Assembly (NCBI GenBank): GCA_905197435.1
Contig: CAJJYX010000080.1
Coordinates: 1 to 13,513, forward strand
Length of the DNA stretch: 13,513 nt
Direction: 5' to 3'
Source of the DNA: an uncultured Bacteroides sp.
GTDB taxonomy: Bacteria > Bacteroidota > Bacteroidia > Bacteroidales > Bacteroidaceae
The notes under the pieces were generated by a model. It was not told the origin of the DNA. It did not search any database and was given only the letters and a program-made list of their open reading frames with translations. How positions within the stretch are numbered: position 1 is the stretch's first letter; the number at the start of each line of letters is the position of its first letter. Made by a program: the position numbers and the translations under genes. Of the stretch, positions 1 to 6,472 are shown piece after piece.

Positions 1-753
1 CTCTGCATCTTCGCAGTTGATCTCTTCGAAGCGTACTTCATTTTCTTCAATTTCACGATATTTAGCTTGAAAACGGAGGTTGTTGATTTCCATGGCTTCC
101 GGTTTCAATTCAAGGGAAGTGATAATATTCGGTTTGCGGTCTTTTGCTTTTCCGGTAGCAGCCCATGGACATTGTTCAATTACTTCTGCTTCCGTGCGGC
201 GTGGCTTTTGTGCCATCATCTGACCGATCACACCGTCGGCAAGGATAATAGCCGGATTACGGTATTTGAAAGCCAGTTCGAATCCTAATGCTACGAAATC
301 CGCCATTTCCTGTACGGATGCCGGAGCGAGGGCAATCAGTTTGTAGTCTCCATGACCACCACCTTTTACTGTCTGGAAGTAGTCAGCCTGGCTAGGTTGG
401 ATAGTTCCCAATCCGGGACCGCCACGCATTACATTCACAATCAGACAAGGAAGTTCGGCACCGGCCAAATAAGAGATTCCTTCTTGTTTCAAGCTCACAC
501 CCGGACTTGAAGAGGAGGTCATTACCTTCTTTCCGCTACCTGCACCTCCATATACCATATTGATAGCTGCCACTTCACTTTCCGCCTGGAGTACTACCAT
601 GCCGGTTGTTTCCCACGGTTTCAGTTCGGCAAGCGTTTCCAACACTTCCGATTGGGGAGTAATAGGATAACCGAAGTATCCGTCCGCTCCGCAACGGATA
701 GCTGCGTGGGCGATGGCTTCGTTTCCTTTCATTAATACAACTTCTTCTGCCAT
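1..753 (-). CDS. vorB: 2-oxoacid:ferredoxin oxidoreductase alpha subunit, VorB-like (partial, 3' end outside window)
   Basis: I translated this by hand from the ATG at 753-751; the frame stays open for 251 codons to the left edge, so only the N-terminal part is present. The protein begins MAEEVVLMKGNEAIAHAAI and carries GYPITPQSE (about residues 28-36), the conserved stretch of the pyrimidine-binding domain in alpha subunits of 2-oxoacid:ferredoxin oxidoreductases. TSSSSPGVSLKQEG (about 79-92) and NVMRGGPGLGT further on are also typical. The family oxidatively decarboxylates 2-oxoacids to acyl-CoA and reduces ferredoxin, in the cytoplasm. The small ferredoxin-like gene lies only 19 bp upstream, the usual arrangement for a VorB/KorA complex; the thiamine-binding beta subunit would be expected beyond the left edge. 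The family is sure. Whether the substrate is branched-chain 2-oxoacid (Vor) or 2-oxoglutarate (Kor) cannot be decided here; the name VorB is a best guess. Confidence 0.9.
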   Translation of the reverse strand, partial: MAEEVVLMKGNEAIAHAAIRCGADGYFGYPITPQSEVLETLAELKPWETTGMVVLQAESEVAAINMVYGGAGSGKKVMTSSSSPGVSLKQEGISYLAGAELPCLIVNVMRGGPGLGTIQPSQADYFQTVKGGGHGDYKLIALAPASVQEMADFVALGFELAFKYRNPAIILADGVIGQMMAQKPRRTEAEVIEQCPWAATGKAKDRKPNIITSLELKPEAMEINNLRFQAKYREIEENEVRFEEINCEDAE

Positions 754-772
754 ATTCTACTGATTTACAGAT

Positions 773-1000
773 TTATTCTACTTTCATTTTATATACTGAG
801 ATACATCCGTCCGGACATACTGTGGCGCACGAGGCGCAGCCGTTGCAGGTATCTTCCAATATCTGGTGGGCATAGTTATACCCTTTCACATTCACCTCTT
901 TGGTGAGGGCTATTACATTGAGCGGACACGCTACCACACATAGGTTGCAGCCTTTGCAACGTTCGGTGTCTACTACGATTGCTCCTTTGATTTTTGCCAT
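773..1000 (-). CDS. 2x[4Fe-4S] ferredoxin-like subunit of 2-oxoacid:ferredoxin oxidoreductase
   Basis: This 75-residue protein has two complete CxxCxxCxxxCP cluster motifs: Cys15/18/21/25 (CKGCNLCVVACP) and Cys52/55/58/62 (CNGCASCATVCP), with one more Cys at 66. It is the delta-type polyferredoxin subunit that carries electrons from the thiamine site of a 2-oxoacid:ferredoxin oxidoreductase to free ferredoxin. The assignment rests on the motifs plus position: it starts 17 bp after the TPR gene ends and stops 19 bp before the VorB-like alpha subunit starts. There is no signal peptide or membrane segment, so it should be cytoplasmic. The ATG at 1000-998 is the only sensible start, because the first cysteine motif begins at residue 15. 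A free ferredoxin is possible on sequence alone, but the neighbours argue for a dedicated subunit. Confidence 0.92.
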   Translation of the reverse strand: MAKIKGAIVVDTERCKGCNLCVVACPLNVIALTKEVNVKGYNYAHQILEDTCNGCASCATVCPDGCISVYKMKVE

Positions 1001-1017
1001 AATTTACGTTCTTTATT

Positions 1018-1293
1018 TTATTGATTGTACATATCCTTGTTGTAGAAGTTCAGGATGTCCATAGCCATTTGATGGGCATGTTGCGCCGGGCTTTCGGGGT
1101 TCAGGTCAATGGCATACTGATAGTTGTTCAGTGCTTGTTGCCAGTTGCCTTGTTTTCGGTAGGCATTTCCCCGCAAGTAGTAAGCTTCATCTTTGCCGGG
1201 AAAGTCTGTTTGCAGGATTTCGTCAAGCTGTCGGATGGCTTGCCCCACATTTCCCTGGTTGATAAGCTCTTTTATGGTATTCAATTGTTCCAT
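1018..1293 (-). CDS. small TPR-repeat protein, first gene of the 2-oxoacid oxidoreductase operon
   Basis: The protein is 91 residues long, with helical repeat signatures of the tetratricopeptide type. The clearest is at about residues 37-70 (EAYYLRGNAYRKQGNWQQAL followed by NNYQYAIDLNPES), which has the W/L-G-Y-A-P spacing of a TPR. A degenerate repeat lies before it at about residues 5-36. No catalytic residues, signal peptide or membrane segment are visible. TPRs bind other proteins, so a scaffold or assembly role for the downstream oxidoreductase is possible, but this rests only on position. It lies 17 bp before the ferredoxin-like gene and about 25 nt after a promoter -7 box, so it is probably the operon's first gene. 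Specific function unknown. Confidence 0.85.
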   Translation of the reverse strand: MEQLNTIKELINQGNVGQAIRQLDEILQTDFPGKDEAYYLRGNAYRKQGNWQQALNNYQYAIDLNPESPAQHAHQMAMDILNFYNKDMYNQ

Positions 1294-1322
1294 ATCTGAA
1301 AAATATCCGGGTTATCGAACTA

Positions 1323-1330
1323 CAAAGATA
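1323..1330 (-). promoter_or_regulatory. Bacteroidetes-type -7 promoter box for the TPR-ferredoxin-vor operon
   Basis: On the minus strand this reads TATCTTTG, a full match to the Bacteroides -7 consensus TAnnTTTG. It would place the transcript start near 1316 and give a leader of roughly 20-25 nt before the ATG at 1293. I find no good TTTG -33 element at 19-21 bp; the nearest is ATTG at 1349-1346, only 15 bp away. A short perfect dyad (TTCAC-T-GTGAA, 1357-1367) lies just upstream and could be an operator. The -7 box is seen directly; promoter activity is inferred. Confidence 0.55.
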
Positions 1331-1632
1331 GTTTTTATTTGAAGACAATGAGCATCTTCACTGTGAAAAATAAGAAAAAGGGCAAATAAAAGGCTAATTT
1401 TTTCTCATGATTCTATCAGAATGTCATGGTTTTGGCCGTGGATTATTAAAAATACGGCTTTACTGCTTTACGACTTTGCTGCTTAAATAGAGATTTCCGG
1501 ACACAACGTCTTTCTCACCTTTTATGTCATTTCCCTATTTTCCCGAATTTGCAGGGGCATCCGTCTACTGTATTGGTGCCGGATTTGAACGGTGGCTATT
1601 TGATTTTGGAGTGGAGGTACTTTTATAAATGA

Positions 1633-1795
1633 AGAATCGAGGACGTGTCAAAACTCCGGCTGGCATCTCATTGTGTCGTGCAGAACGTAGTGAAGCTTCT
1701 TTTCTCCTACTTACAAAGAGAGTAGGTTCTTCGTTTCGTTCTGAGTGACAGAGCAAAATGATAGTGAGTTTTAGTTTTGACACGTCCTCGATTCT
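1633..1795. repeat. palindromic intergenic repeat element (MITE-like), 163 bp with 23-bp perfect inverted ends
   Basis: The left arm at 1633-1655 begins AGAATCGAGGACGTGTCAAA. The right arm at 1773-1795 is its exact reverse complement over all 23 bases. Inside, a second nested level pairs imperfectly: CAGAACG...GAAG on the left with CTTCG...CGTTCTG on the right, and CCTACT (1706-1711) with AGTAGG (1721-1726) around a 9-nt loop. The whole element could fold as one long hairpin in RNA or single-stranded DNA. It contains no transposase. The 72-codon minus-strand frame crossing it (1783-1565) gives the HSERNEEP...LRSARHNEM type of peptide that such repeats yield when translated, not a real gene. 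It lies downstream of rpiB and may help end that transcript. From memory similar palindromes are common in Bacteroides genomes; copy number cannot be judged here. Confidence 0.75.
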
Positions 1796-1850
1796 GTACT
1801 GTAAAGTCCAAAACGGGATTTCTCTGATAGTAGGGATGCTCCGCTTGCCG

Positions 1851-2291
1851 TCAGGCAGGGTGTACCGGTATCTTGTCCACTCTCCGTTGATGGCGTCCGC
1901 CTTCGAATGATGTACTGAAGAATACCTTCATAATCATGTCGGCTTCTTCGGTACTGATGAAACGTCCCGGCATGACGAGCACGTTGGCATCGTTGTGCTG
2001 GCGTGCCAGACGGGCTATTTCTGCCGTCCAACAGAGTGCTGCGCGAATACCCTGATGTTTGTTCAACGTTATGCTGATACCTTCACCGCTTCCGCAAATG
2101 GCAATCCCCGGATAACACTCTCCGGCTTCAACAGCCAGTGCCAGCGGATGTGCAAAGTCGGGATAATCGCAGCTTTCAGTAGAGTAGGTTCCGAAATCTT
2201 TGTAAGCCCATCCTTTGGCTTCCAACCAGCCACGGACGTACTCTTTCAGTTCGAACCCTGCATGGTCTGAACAAATTCCTATTGTTTTCAT
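1851..2291 (-). CDS. rpiB: ribose-5-phosphate isomerase B
   Basis: This 146-residue protein of the RpiB/LacAB fold interconverts D-ribose-5-P and D-ribulose-5-P in the non-oxidative pentose phosphate pathway, in the cytoplasm. Family residues are all in place: SDHAG at 8-12 (Asp9, His10 at the phosphate/substrate site), the catalytic cysteine Cys66 in ICGSGEGISITLNK (65-78), and His99-Asn100-Asp101 in the conserved RQHNDANVL with Arg110 in PGR. The C-terminal GGRHQRRVDKI (131-141) is also standard. Length is normal for RpiB. The ATG at 2291-2289 puts the start right at the core strand MKTIGICSDHAG. It follows tkt by 91 bp, with a large stem-loop between them. With transketolase it completes the route by which arabinose-derived pentose phosphate enters central metabolism. 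Allose-6-P isomerase activity is known in some relatives, but the context favours ribose-5-P. Confidence 0.95.
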   Translation of the reverse strand: MKTIGICSDHAGFELKEYVRGWLEAKGWAYKDFGTYSTESCDYPDFAHPLALAVEAGECYPGIAICGSGEGISITLNKHQGIRAALCWTAEIARLARQHNDANVLVMPGRFISTEEADMIMKVFFSTSFEGGRHQRRVDKIPVHPA

Positions 2292-2311
2292 GATGGTCAG
2301 TTAATATGCCA

Positions 2312-2372
2312 ATGTGCCGATGTACTGTTGCCTGCGGCTTATAGGACGCAGGCAATCAGTGCATCAGCACAT
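2312..2372 (-). repeat. large stem-loop in the tkt-rpiB spacer
   Basis: Read on the minus strand, ATGTGCTGATGCACTG (2372-2357) pairs with CAGTACATCGGCACAT (2327-2312): 14 Watson-Crick pairs, one U-G wobble and one C-A mismatch. After a one-base bulge at 2356, TTGCCTGCG (2355-2347) pairs perfectly with CGCAGGCAA (2336-2328). The loop is 10 nt (2346-2337). No T-run follows, so it does not look like a simple intrinsic terminator. It could instead be an mRNA stability or processing element, or a small dispersed palindromic repeat; the GCCAATGTGCCGATG-like arm resembles intergenic repeats I recall from Bacteroides. Confidence 0.7.
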
Positions 2373-2382
2373 CGAATAATGA

Positions 2383-4392
2383 TTATAACATTGCTTTTAC
2401 TTGCTTGTAAACGTTTTCAGCGGTGAAACCGAGCTTTTCGTCCAGCACTTTATAAGGTGCCGAGAAGCCGAATGATTCCAGCCCCCATACTTTACCGCGG
2501 GGACCTACCAGACCTTGCAGTGTGACGGGCAGACCGGCTGTCAGACCGAATACCTTGGCACAGCATGGGATAATGCTTTCTTGATATCCAGGAGCCTGGC
2601 TGCGGAACAAACCTTCGGACGGAACAGACACAATACGTACTTTGATGCCATCCTTGCGCAGCAATTCAGTACCGGCTACCAGCGTGGCAACTTCCGAACC
2701 TGAAGCGACGAGAATTACATCCGGGTTTTCATCGGAGCCGGCTACGATATAGGCGCCTTTGGCAGCTTGTGTGTAATCGTTTCCTGCAGGCAGGTTAGCG
2801 ATGTTCTGGCGGGAGAAAATCAAACCGGTCGGAGTAGTGGTATTTTCCATAGCCAGTTTCCAAGCGACAGTGGTTTCTTCTGCATCTGCCGGACGGAGCA
2901 CCAACATGGAATTGTGCCCCTTGTGGTTCTTCAGCTTTTCCATCAGGCGGATTTGAGCTTCCTGTTCTACCGGTTCGTGGGTAGGACCGTCTTCACCTAC
3001 ACGGAAGGCATCGTGTGTCCAGATGAACTTCACGGGAACTTCCATCAGTGCAGCCATACGTACGGCAGGTTTCATGTAGTCGGAGAATACGAAGAATGTT
3101 CCGCAAGCGGGGATTACACCGCCGTGCAGTGCCATACCGATGCAGCAGCAAGCCATGGTCAGCTCGGCAACGCCTGCTTGGAAGAATGCGCCGCTGAAGT
3201 CACCTTTCTTGAAAGCGTGTGTCTTCTTCAGGAAGCCGTCCGTCTTGTCGGAATTGGAAAGGTCGGCAGAAGCAACAATCATATTTTCTACCTGGGTGGC
3301 GAGGGCACCGAGCACGGTAGCGGATGCTGCACGGGTGGCAACGCCTGCTTTCTGTTCGATGGCGGCCCAATTCACTTCGGGAGCCTTGCCGGAGAAGAAC
3401 ATTTCCAGTTTGGCTGCCTTTTCCGGATTGGCCTTTGCCCATGCGGCTTTGGCAGCATATTTTTCGGCCATGATTCCTTTCAGTTCGGCTGCACGTTTGG
3501 CATATAGCTCAGCCACTTCGGGGAAGATGACGAACGGATTGGTCGGGTCACCGCCCAGATTCTTGATGGTGTTTACATAAGCGTCACCGCCCAGAGGAGC
3601 ACCGTGAGTGGCACAATTGGCTTCATAACTGCTGCCGTCTGCCTTGCGGGCACCCTTGCCCATTACAGTATGGCCGATAATCAGTGTCGGACGTTCGTCT
3701 TCTGCTTTGGCTTCGTTCAATGCACCGCGGATGGCATCAGGATCGTTACCGTTGATTTTAATGACTTTCCAGCCCCAGGCTTCGTATTTCTTGGCGGTGT
3801 CTTCAATCGTTACATCCTTTGTTTCGGTGGAAAGCTGGATGTCGTTGGCATCGTAGAACATGATGAGGTTGTCCAGTCCCAGTGCTCCGGCGATACGGCC
3901 TGCGCCTTGGGAAATTTCTTCCTGGATGCCACCGTCCGAGATGTAGGCATAGATAGTCTGCGGCATGACTTCTTCGAAACGGGCTTTCATGAACTTGGCT
4001 GCGATGGCTGCACCGACAGCAAAGGTATGGCCTTGCCCCAATGGACCGGAAGTGTTTTCAATACCGCGCATGATGTCACGTTCGGGATGTCCCGGAGTGG
4101 GGCTTCCCCATTGGCGGAACTCTTTCAGTTCGTCCAGTGTGAACTTGCCGGTCAGAGCCAATGTAGAATAAAGCATCGGTGACATGTGTCCCGGGTCGAG
4201 GAAGAAACGGTCGCGGCCTTCCCATGCCGGGTTCTCAGGATCATATACTAAAAACTCAGAGAAGAGTACGTTTACAAAGTCGGCACCACCCATAGCGCCA
4301 CCGGGATGTCCGGAATTCGCTTTCTCAACCATGGATGCAGCAAGGATACGGATATTGTCCGCTGCACGGTTCATAAGTTTGTTGTCGTTCAT
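2383..4392 (-). CDS. tkt: transketolase
   Basis: This full-length 669-residue thiamine-diphosphate enzyme is close in size to E. coli TktA (663). It moves two-carbon ketol units among pentose, tetrose, hexose and heptose phosphates, so it carries xylulose-5-P from arabinose into glycolysis. Visible active-site features: His29 in ANSGHPGG, His69 in PGHMSP, His101 in TPGHPE, GPLGQG at 116-121, the ThDP/Mg motif SDGGIQEE (152-159) with DAND at 181-184, His263/264 region THGAPLGG, the proton-relay Glu410 in FFQAGVAEL, and His472 in GEDGPTHEPVEQ. The usual GDG of the metal motif reads SDG, a variant I have not tied to any change in function. The ATG at 4392-4390 gives the expected N-terminus. A promoter candidate lies about 65 bp upstream, so tkt-rpiB can probably be transcribed apart from the ara genes, fitting a housekeeping role. 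Confidence 0.97.
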   Translation of the reverse strand: MNDNKLMNRAADNIRILAASMVEKANSGHPGGAMGGADFVNVLFSEFLVYDPENPAWEGRDRFFLDPGHMSPMLYSTLALTGKFTLDELKEFRQWGSPTPGHPERDIMRGIENTSGPLGQGHTFAVGAAIAAKFMKARFEEVMPQTIYAYISDGGIQEEISQGAGRIAGALGLDNLIMFYDANDIQLSTETKDVTIEDTAKKYEAWGWKVIKINGNDPDAIRGALNEAKAEDERPTLIIGHTVMGKGARKADGSSYEANCATHGAPLGGDAYVNTIKNLGGDPTNPFVIFPEVAELYAKRAAELKGIMAEKYAAKAAWAKANPEKAAKLEMFFSGKAPEVNWAAIEQKAGVATRAASATVLGALATQVENMIVASADLSNSDKTDGFLKKTHAFKKGDFSGAFFQAGVAELTMACCCIGMALHGGVIPACGTFFVFSDYMKPAVRMAALMEVPVKFIWTHDAFRVGEDGPTHEPVEQEAQIRLMEKLKNHKGHNSMLVLRPADAEETTVAWKLAMENTTTPTGLIFSRQNIANLPAGNDYTQAAKGAYIVAGSDENPDVILVASGSEVATLVAGTELLRKDGIKVRIVSVPSEGLFRSQAPGYQESIIPCCAKVFGLTAGLPVTLQGLVGPRGKVWGLESFGFSAPYKVLDEKLGFTAENVYKQVKAML

Positions 4393-4457
4393 ATTGAATA
4401 TAATTAATTTTGAATATTATCAATGGGTTATTTTTGTTCTTGTAGGTTTTTCAAGGG

Positions 4458-4488
4458 CAAAGATAACTCTTTATGCGTAAATCACAAC
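4458..4488 (-). promoter_or_regulatory. Bacteroidetes-type promoter for tkt-rpiB
   Basis: On the minus strand GTTG (4488-4485, three of four to the -33 TTTG) is followed after 19 bp by TATCTTTG (4465-4458), a full match to TAnnTTTG. Spacing fits the Bacteroides sigma-ABfr promoter. The predicted start near 4452 leaves a leader of about 60 nt, rich in A and T. This is the best complete promoter in the window. It suggests that tkt-rpiB has its own expression beyond read-through from the arabinose genes. Confidence 0.65.
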
Positions 4489-4508
4489 ACTCGGAGAGTG
4501 CCTTTTTT
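4488..4508 (+). terminator. weak plus-strand stem-loop with T-run, or dyad at the tkt promoter
   Basis: CACTC (4488-4492), loop GGA, GAGTG (4496-4500), then CC and six T (4503-4508). On the plus strand this is the shape of a short intrinsic terminator, but no plus-strand gene precedes it. On the minus strand the same dyad touches the -33 box of the tkt promoter and could be an operator. The stem is only 5 bp, so either reading is weak. Confidence 0.3.
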
Positions 4509-4583
4509 CTCAGTATAGCTGCCTTTCTGCTGCTAAAATGGAACTAAACGTATTTAGCTGATTTTGTGTGGCACAGCAGCGTT

Positions 4584-6128
4584 TTACTGTAACTCAATAG
4601 TAACGATTGACTTGGCAGGTAGTTTGATCTTAAGTGTACCTTTATTGATTTTTACTTCTTTGAAGGGAGCCGGTTTTACATTATTAGGATTTTCAAAAGA
4701 GTTGTAGTCCGTCAGGTTGGCAGATGTCAGGATTTCACCGACCGCTTTCTTGGCTTCTATGCCGGGCAGGTTGATGGTTACTTCCTGTGCATTGTCTGCA
4801 TCGATATTGGACATTGAGATATGTATCTTACCGTTTTTCCCTTTAGAGGCGGTGGCGCTGATTAGAGGCACTTTGCGGTTATCACGCACAGCCATGACGT
4901 CACAGTTCAATTCGAGAGGAATGTAGGTGGCATCCTGGTGTACATTGTACATCTTGAATACATAATAAGTAGGAGTGAGCACCATGTTTTTTCCGCTGGT
5001 CAGAATCATGGACTGCAACACGTTGACGACTTGGGCGATGTTTGCCATTTTCAGGCGGTCGGTATACTTATGGAATATGTCGAAACTGAGGGAGGCGACG
5101 AAAGCATCGCGCAGTGTGTTCTGTTGGAACAAATGTCCGGGATTGGTACCCGGTTCGGTGTCCCACCAAGTTCCCCATTCGTCGAGCATAAGAGCTACGT
5201 TCTTCTTTGGGTCGTATTCATCCATGATGGCACAATGTTTCTTGATGACATCTTCTATCTCACGGCATTTGCCAAGTGTCCAGTAATAGTCGTCTTTGCT
5301 GAATTTGGTGGCGGCACCTTTACTGCCACTCCATCCGCTGACGGTATAGTAGTGGAGGGAAAGGCCGTGCATACGACCACCTACGCGGTCCATCAGTACT
5401 TTGGTCCAATTATAGTCGTAATCGCTGGCGCCACTGGCTATCTTGAAGAGGCCGTTGCCGTCGTAGTTGCGGCAGTATGTGGAGTAACGGCGATAAAGGT
5501 CGGCATAGTATTCGGGGCGCATGCTTCCGCCGCATCCCCAGCTTTCGTTACCTACACCGAGGTATTTTACTTTCCAAGCATGGTCACGGCCATTCTGACG
5601 GCGCAGGCGTGCCATCGGAGAGTCTCCTTCGGAAGTCATGTATTCCACCCATTTGGCAAGTTCTTCTACGGTGCCGCTACCTACGTTCCCGCTGATGTAA
5701 GGCTCGCAGCCCAGCATTTCGCAGAGGTTGAGGAACTCATGGGTTCCGAAACTGTTGTCTTCAATGGTGCCTCCCCAGTTGTTGTTCACCATTTTTGGGC
5801 GGTTTTCTTTTGGGCCGATGCCGTCCATCCAGTGATACTCGTCGGCAAAACAGCCGCCCGGCCAACGGAGGACGGGTACTTGCAGTTCTTTCAAGGCATT
5901 GAATACATCGGTACGGTAACCGTTGATATTGGGAATGTCGGAGTTTTCGCCGACCCAAAGCCCGCCGTAGATACAAGTGCCCAGATGTTCGGCAAACTGT
6001 CCGTAGATTTCTTTGGGAATGATTCGTTCGCTTTGGTCTGATTGTAAAGTAATGGTTGCGCTCTTCTGTGCCGCTGTAGAAAGCGTGGCTGCCAGGAAGA
6101 TACCACTGATGAAAAGTTTGTTTTTCAT
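4584..6128 (-). CDS. GH51 alpha-L-arabinofuranosidase, exported
   Basis: This 514-residue glycoside hydrolase of family 51 releases terminal L-arabinofuranose from arabinan, arabinoxylan or their oligosaccharides by a retaining mechanism. The N-terminus [21 protein letters not shown] is a signal peptide (Lys-rich start, hydrophobic core, likely cut after Ala20), with no lipobox cysteine, so the enzyme probably acts in the periplasm. The (beta/alpha)8 domain carries [14 protein letters not shown] (87-100), the acid/base Glu195 in [13 protein letters not shown] and the nucleophile Glu317 in [11 protein letters not shown]-terminal beta domain follows (about 410-514). Length is normal for the family. 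The start at 6128-6126 is fixed by the signal peptide. It sits 344 bp after araB, the longest gap within the locus, which is filled with repeats that may give it separate control. The linkage it prefers cannot be told from sequence. Confidence 0.95.
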   Translation of the reverse strand: MKNKLFISGIFLAATLSTAAQKSATITLQSDQSERIIPKEIYGQFAEHLGTCIYGGLWVGENSDIPNINGYRTDVFNALKELQVPVLRWPGGCFADEYHWMDGIGPKENRPKMVNNNWGGTIEDNSFGTHEFLNLCEMLGCEPYISGNVGSGTVEELAKWVEYMTSEGDSPMARLRRQNGRDHAWKVKYLGVGNESWGCGGSMRPEYYADLYRRYSTYCRNYDGNGLFKIASGASDYDYNWTKVLMDRVGGRMHGLSLHYYTVSGWSGSKGAATKFSKDDYYWTLGKCREIEDVIKKHCAIMDEYDPKKNVALMLDEWGTWWDTEPGTNPGHLFQQNTLRDAFVASLSFDIFHKYTDRLKMANIAQVVNVLQSMILTSGKNMVLTPTYYVFKMYNVHQDATYIPLELNCDVMAVRDNRKVPLISATASKGKNGKIHISMSNIDADNAQEVTINLPGIEAKKAVGEILTSANLTDYNSFENPNNVKPAPFKEVKINKGTLKIKLPAKSIVTIELQ

Positions 6129-6184
6129 GTTGGATAACGTTTAAAAAAGTGGATAATAAAGGGATCGTTTGGAAAAAGTAAGTG

Positions 6185-6233
6185 TATGTGAAGTGTAAAC
6201 TGCACATATAGGAAGTGTTCACCCCACATGTTT
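6185..6233. repeat. 22-bp direct repeat pair plus 24-bp dyad upstream of the GH51 gene
   Basis: Two adjacent 22-bp units start GAAGTGT (6190-6196 and 6212-6218) and share CACAT at the same offset (6203-6207 and 6225-6229). A third AAGTGT stands 11 bp before the first (6180-6185), so copies fall on helical-turn spacing. The first unit overlaps a dyad at 6185-6208: TATGTG, A, AGT, loop GTAA, ACT, G, CACATA, with 9 of 10 stem positions paired. The dyad centre is about 70 bp before the GH51 start codon, a plausible place for a regulator site. Which protein would bind is not known. Confidence 0.55.
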
Positions 6234-6250
6234 GTGCTGCCAGAGGTTAA

Positions 6251-6356
6251 TGTTTGTCAGCGGCTCACTGCAATGAACAGCTTTGTTTACTGTTATGAAC
6301 AAAGCGGCTCGTTATAGTGAACAAAGCGGCTCACTCCTATGAACAACTGACAAACA
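6251..6356. repeat. four 22-bp tandem repeats framed by a 10-bp inverted repeat
   Basis: TGAACA starts at 6274, 6296, 6318 and 6340, exactly 22 bp apart. The units are 6258-6279, 6280-6301, 6302-6323 and 6324-6345. Units 1, 3 and 4 open with (A)AGCGGCTC; units 1 and 4 agree at 19 of 22 positions, units 3 and 4 at 16, units 2 and 4 at 13. Unit 2 instead opens with GCTTTGTT (6280-6287), which forms an 8-bp inverted repeat with AACAAAGC (6298-6305). TGTTTGTCAG (6251-6260) and CTGACAAACA (6347-6356) are perfect inverted copies at the two ends. All this is read directly from the sequence; the function is unknown. Confidence 0.8.
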
Positions 6357-6472
6357 AAGAATATGGATGGAAAGAACTGCAGCACTTGGGCAGATAGAGC
6401 TTTGGGCATAGCACTATAAATGCCATTGCTTTTCTGCTCTTCGCCCTTGCATGCAGTTTTCCGAACAGCTTC

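Larger units (their letters stand above)
1294..1850. other. 557-bp gene-free spacer between rpiB and the TPR gene
   Basis: It holds the -7 box and the small dyad next to the TPR gene (1323-1367) and the palindromic repeat at 1633-1795. Between about 1370 and 1630 I see AT-rich sequence with no convincing gene on either strand and no classical terminator with a T-run. From 1796 to 1850, just after the rpiB stop, only a 4-bp stem (TGCC/GGCA at the stop codon) is visible, too weak to call a terminator. Confidence 0.6.
6129..6472. other. 344-bp repeat-rich spacer between araB and the GH51 gene
   Basis: It contains no gene. It holds an AAGTGT-based repeat group at 6180-6233, a four-unit 22-bp tandem array at 6258-6345, and a 10-bp inverted repeat framing that array. 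Between about 6360 and 6472, after the araB stop, I see only a 5-bp stem (GGCAT 6405-6409 / ATGCC 6420-6424) and no T-run terminator. I find no full TAnnTTTG promoter box reading toward the GH51 gene; the nearest are TACTTTTT at 6180-6173 and ATTCTTTG at 6362-6355. Confidence 0.7.

Noticed and set aside
1021..1299. 92-codon plus-strand open frame over the TPR gene
   Set aside because: Antisense to the TPR gene with no family features; only the minus-strand product makes sense and fits the operon.
1565..1783. 72-codon minus-strand open frame over the palindromic element
   Set aside because: Most of its peptide is simply the translation of the inverted repeat (HSERNEEP...), a known kind of spurious call; no domain and no start context.
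4938..6041. 367-codon plus-strand open frame opposite the GH51 gene
   Set aside because: It lies wholly antisense to a clearly conserved enzyme, has no recognisable domain and arises from the codon use of the real gene. The frames at 2767-3507, 3604-4182 and 8578-9519 are rejected for the same reason.
6258..6345. CRISPR array
   Set aside because: Repeats are directly adjacent with no spacers, diverged from each other, only four in number, and no cas gene is near.
6405..6424. Terminator after araB
   Set aside because: Only a 5-bp GGCAT/ATGCC stem with a 10-nt loop and no T-run on the minus strand.
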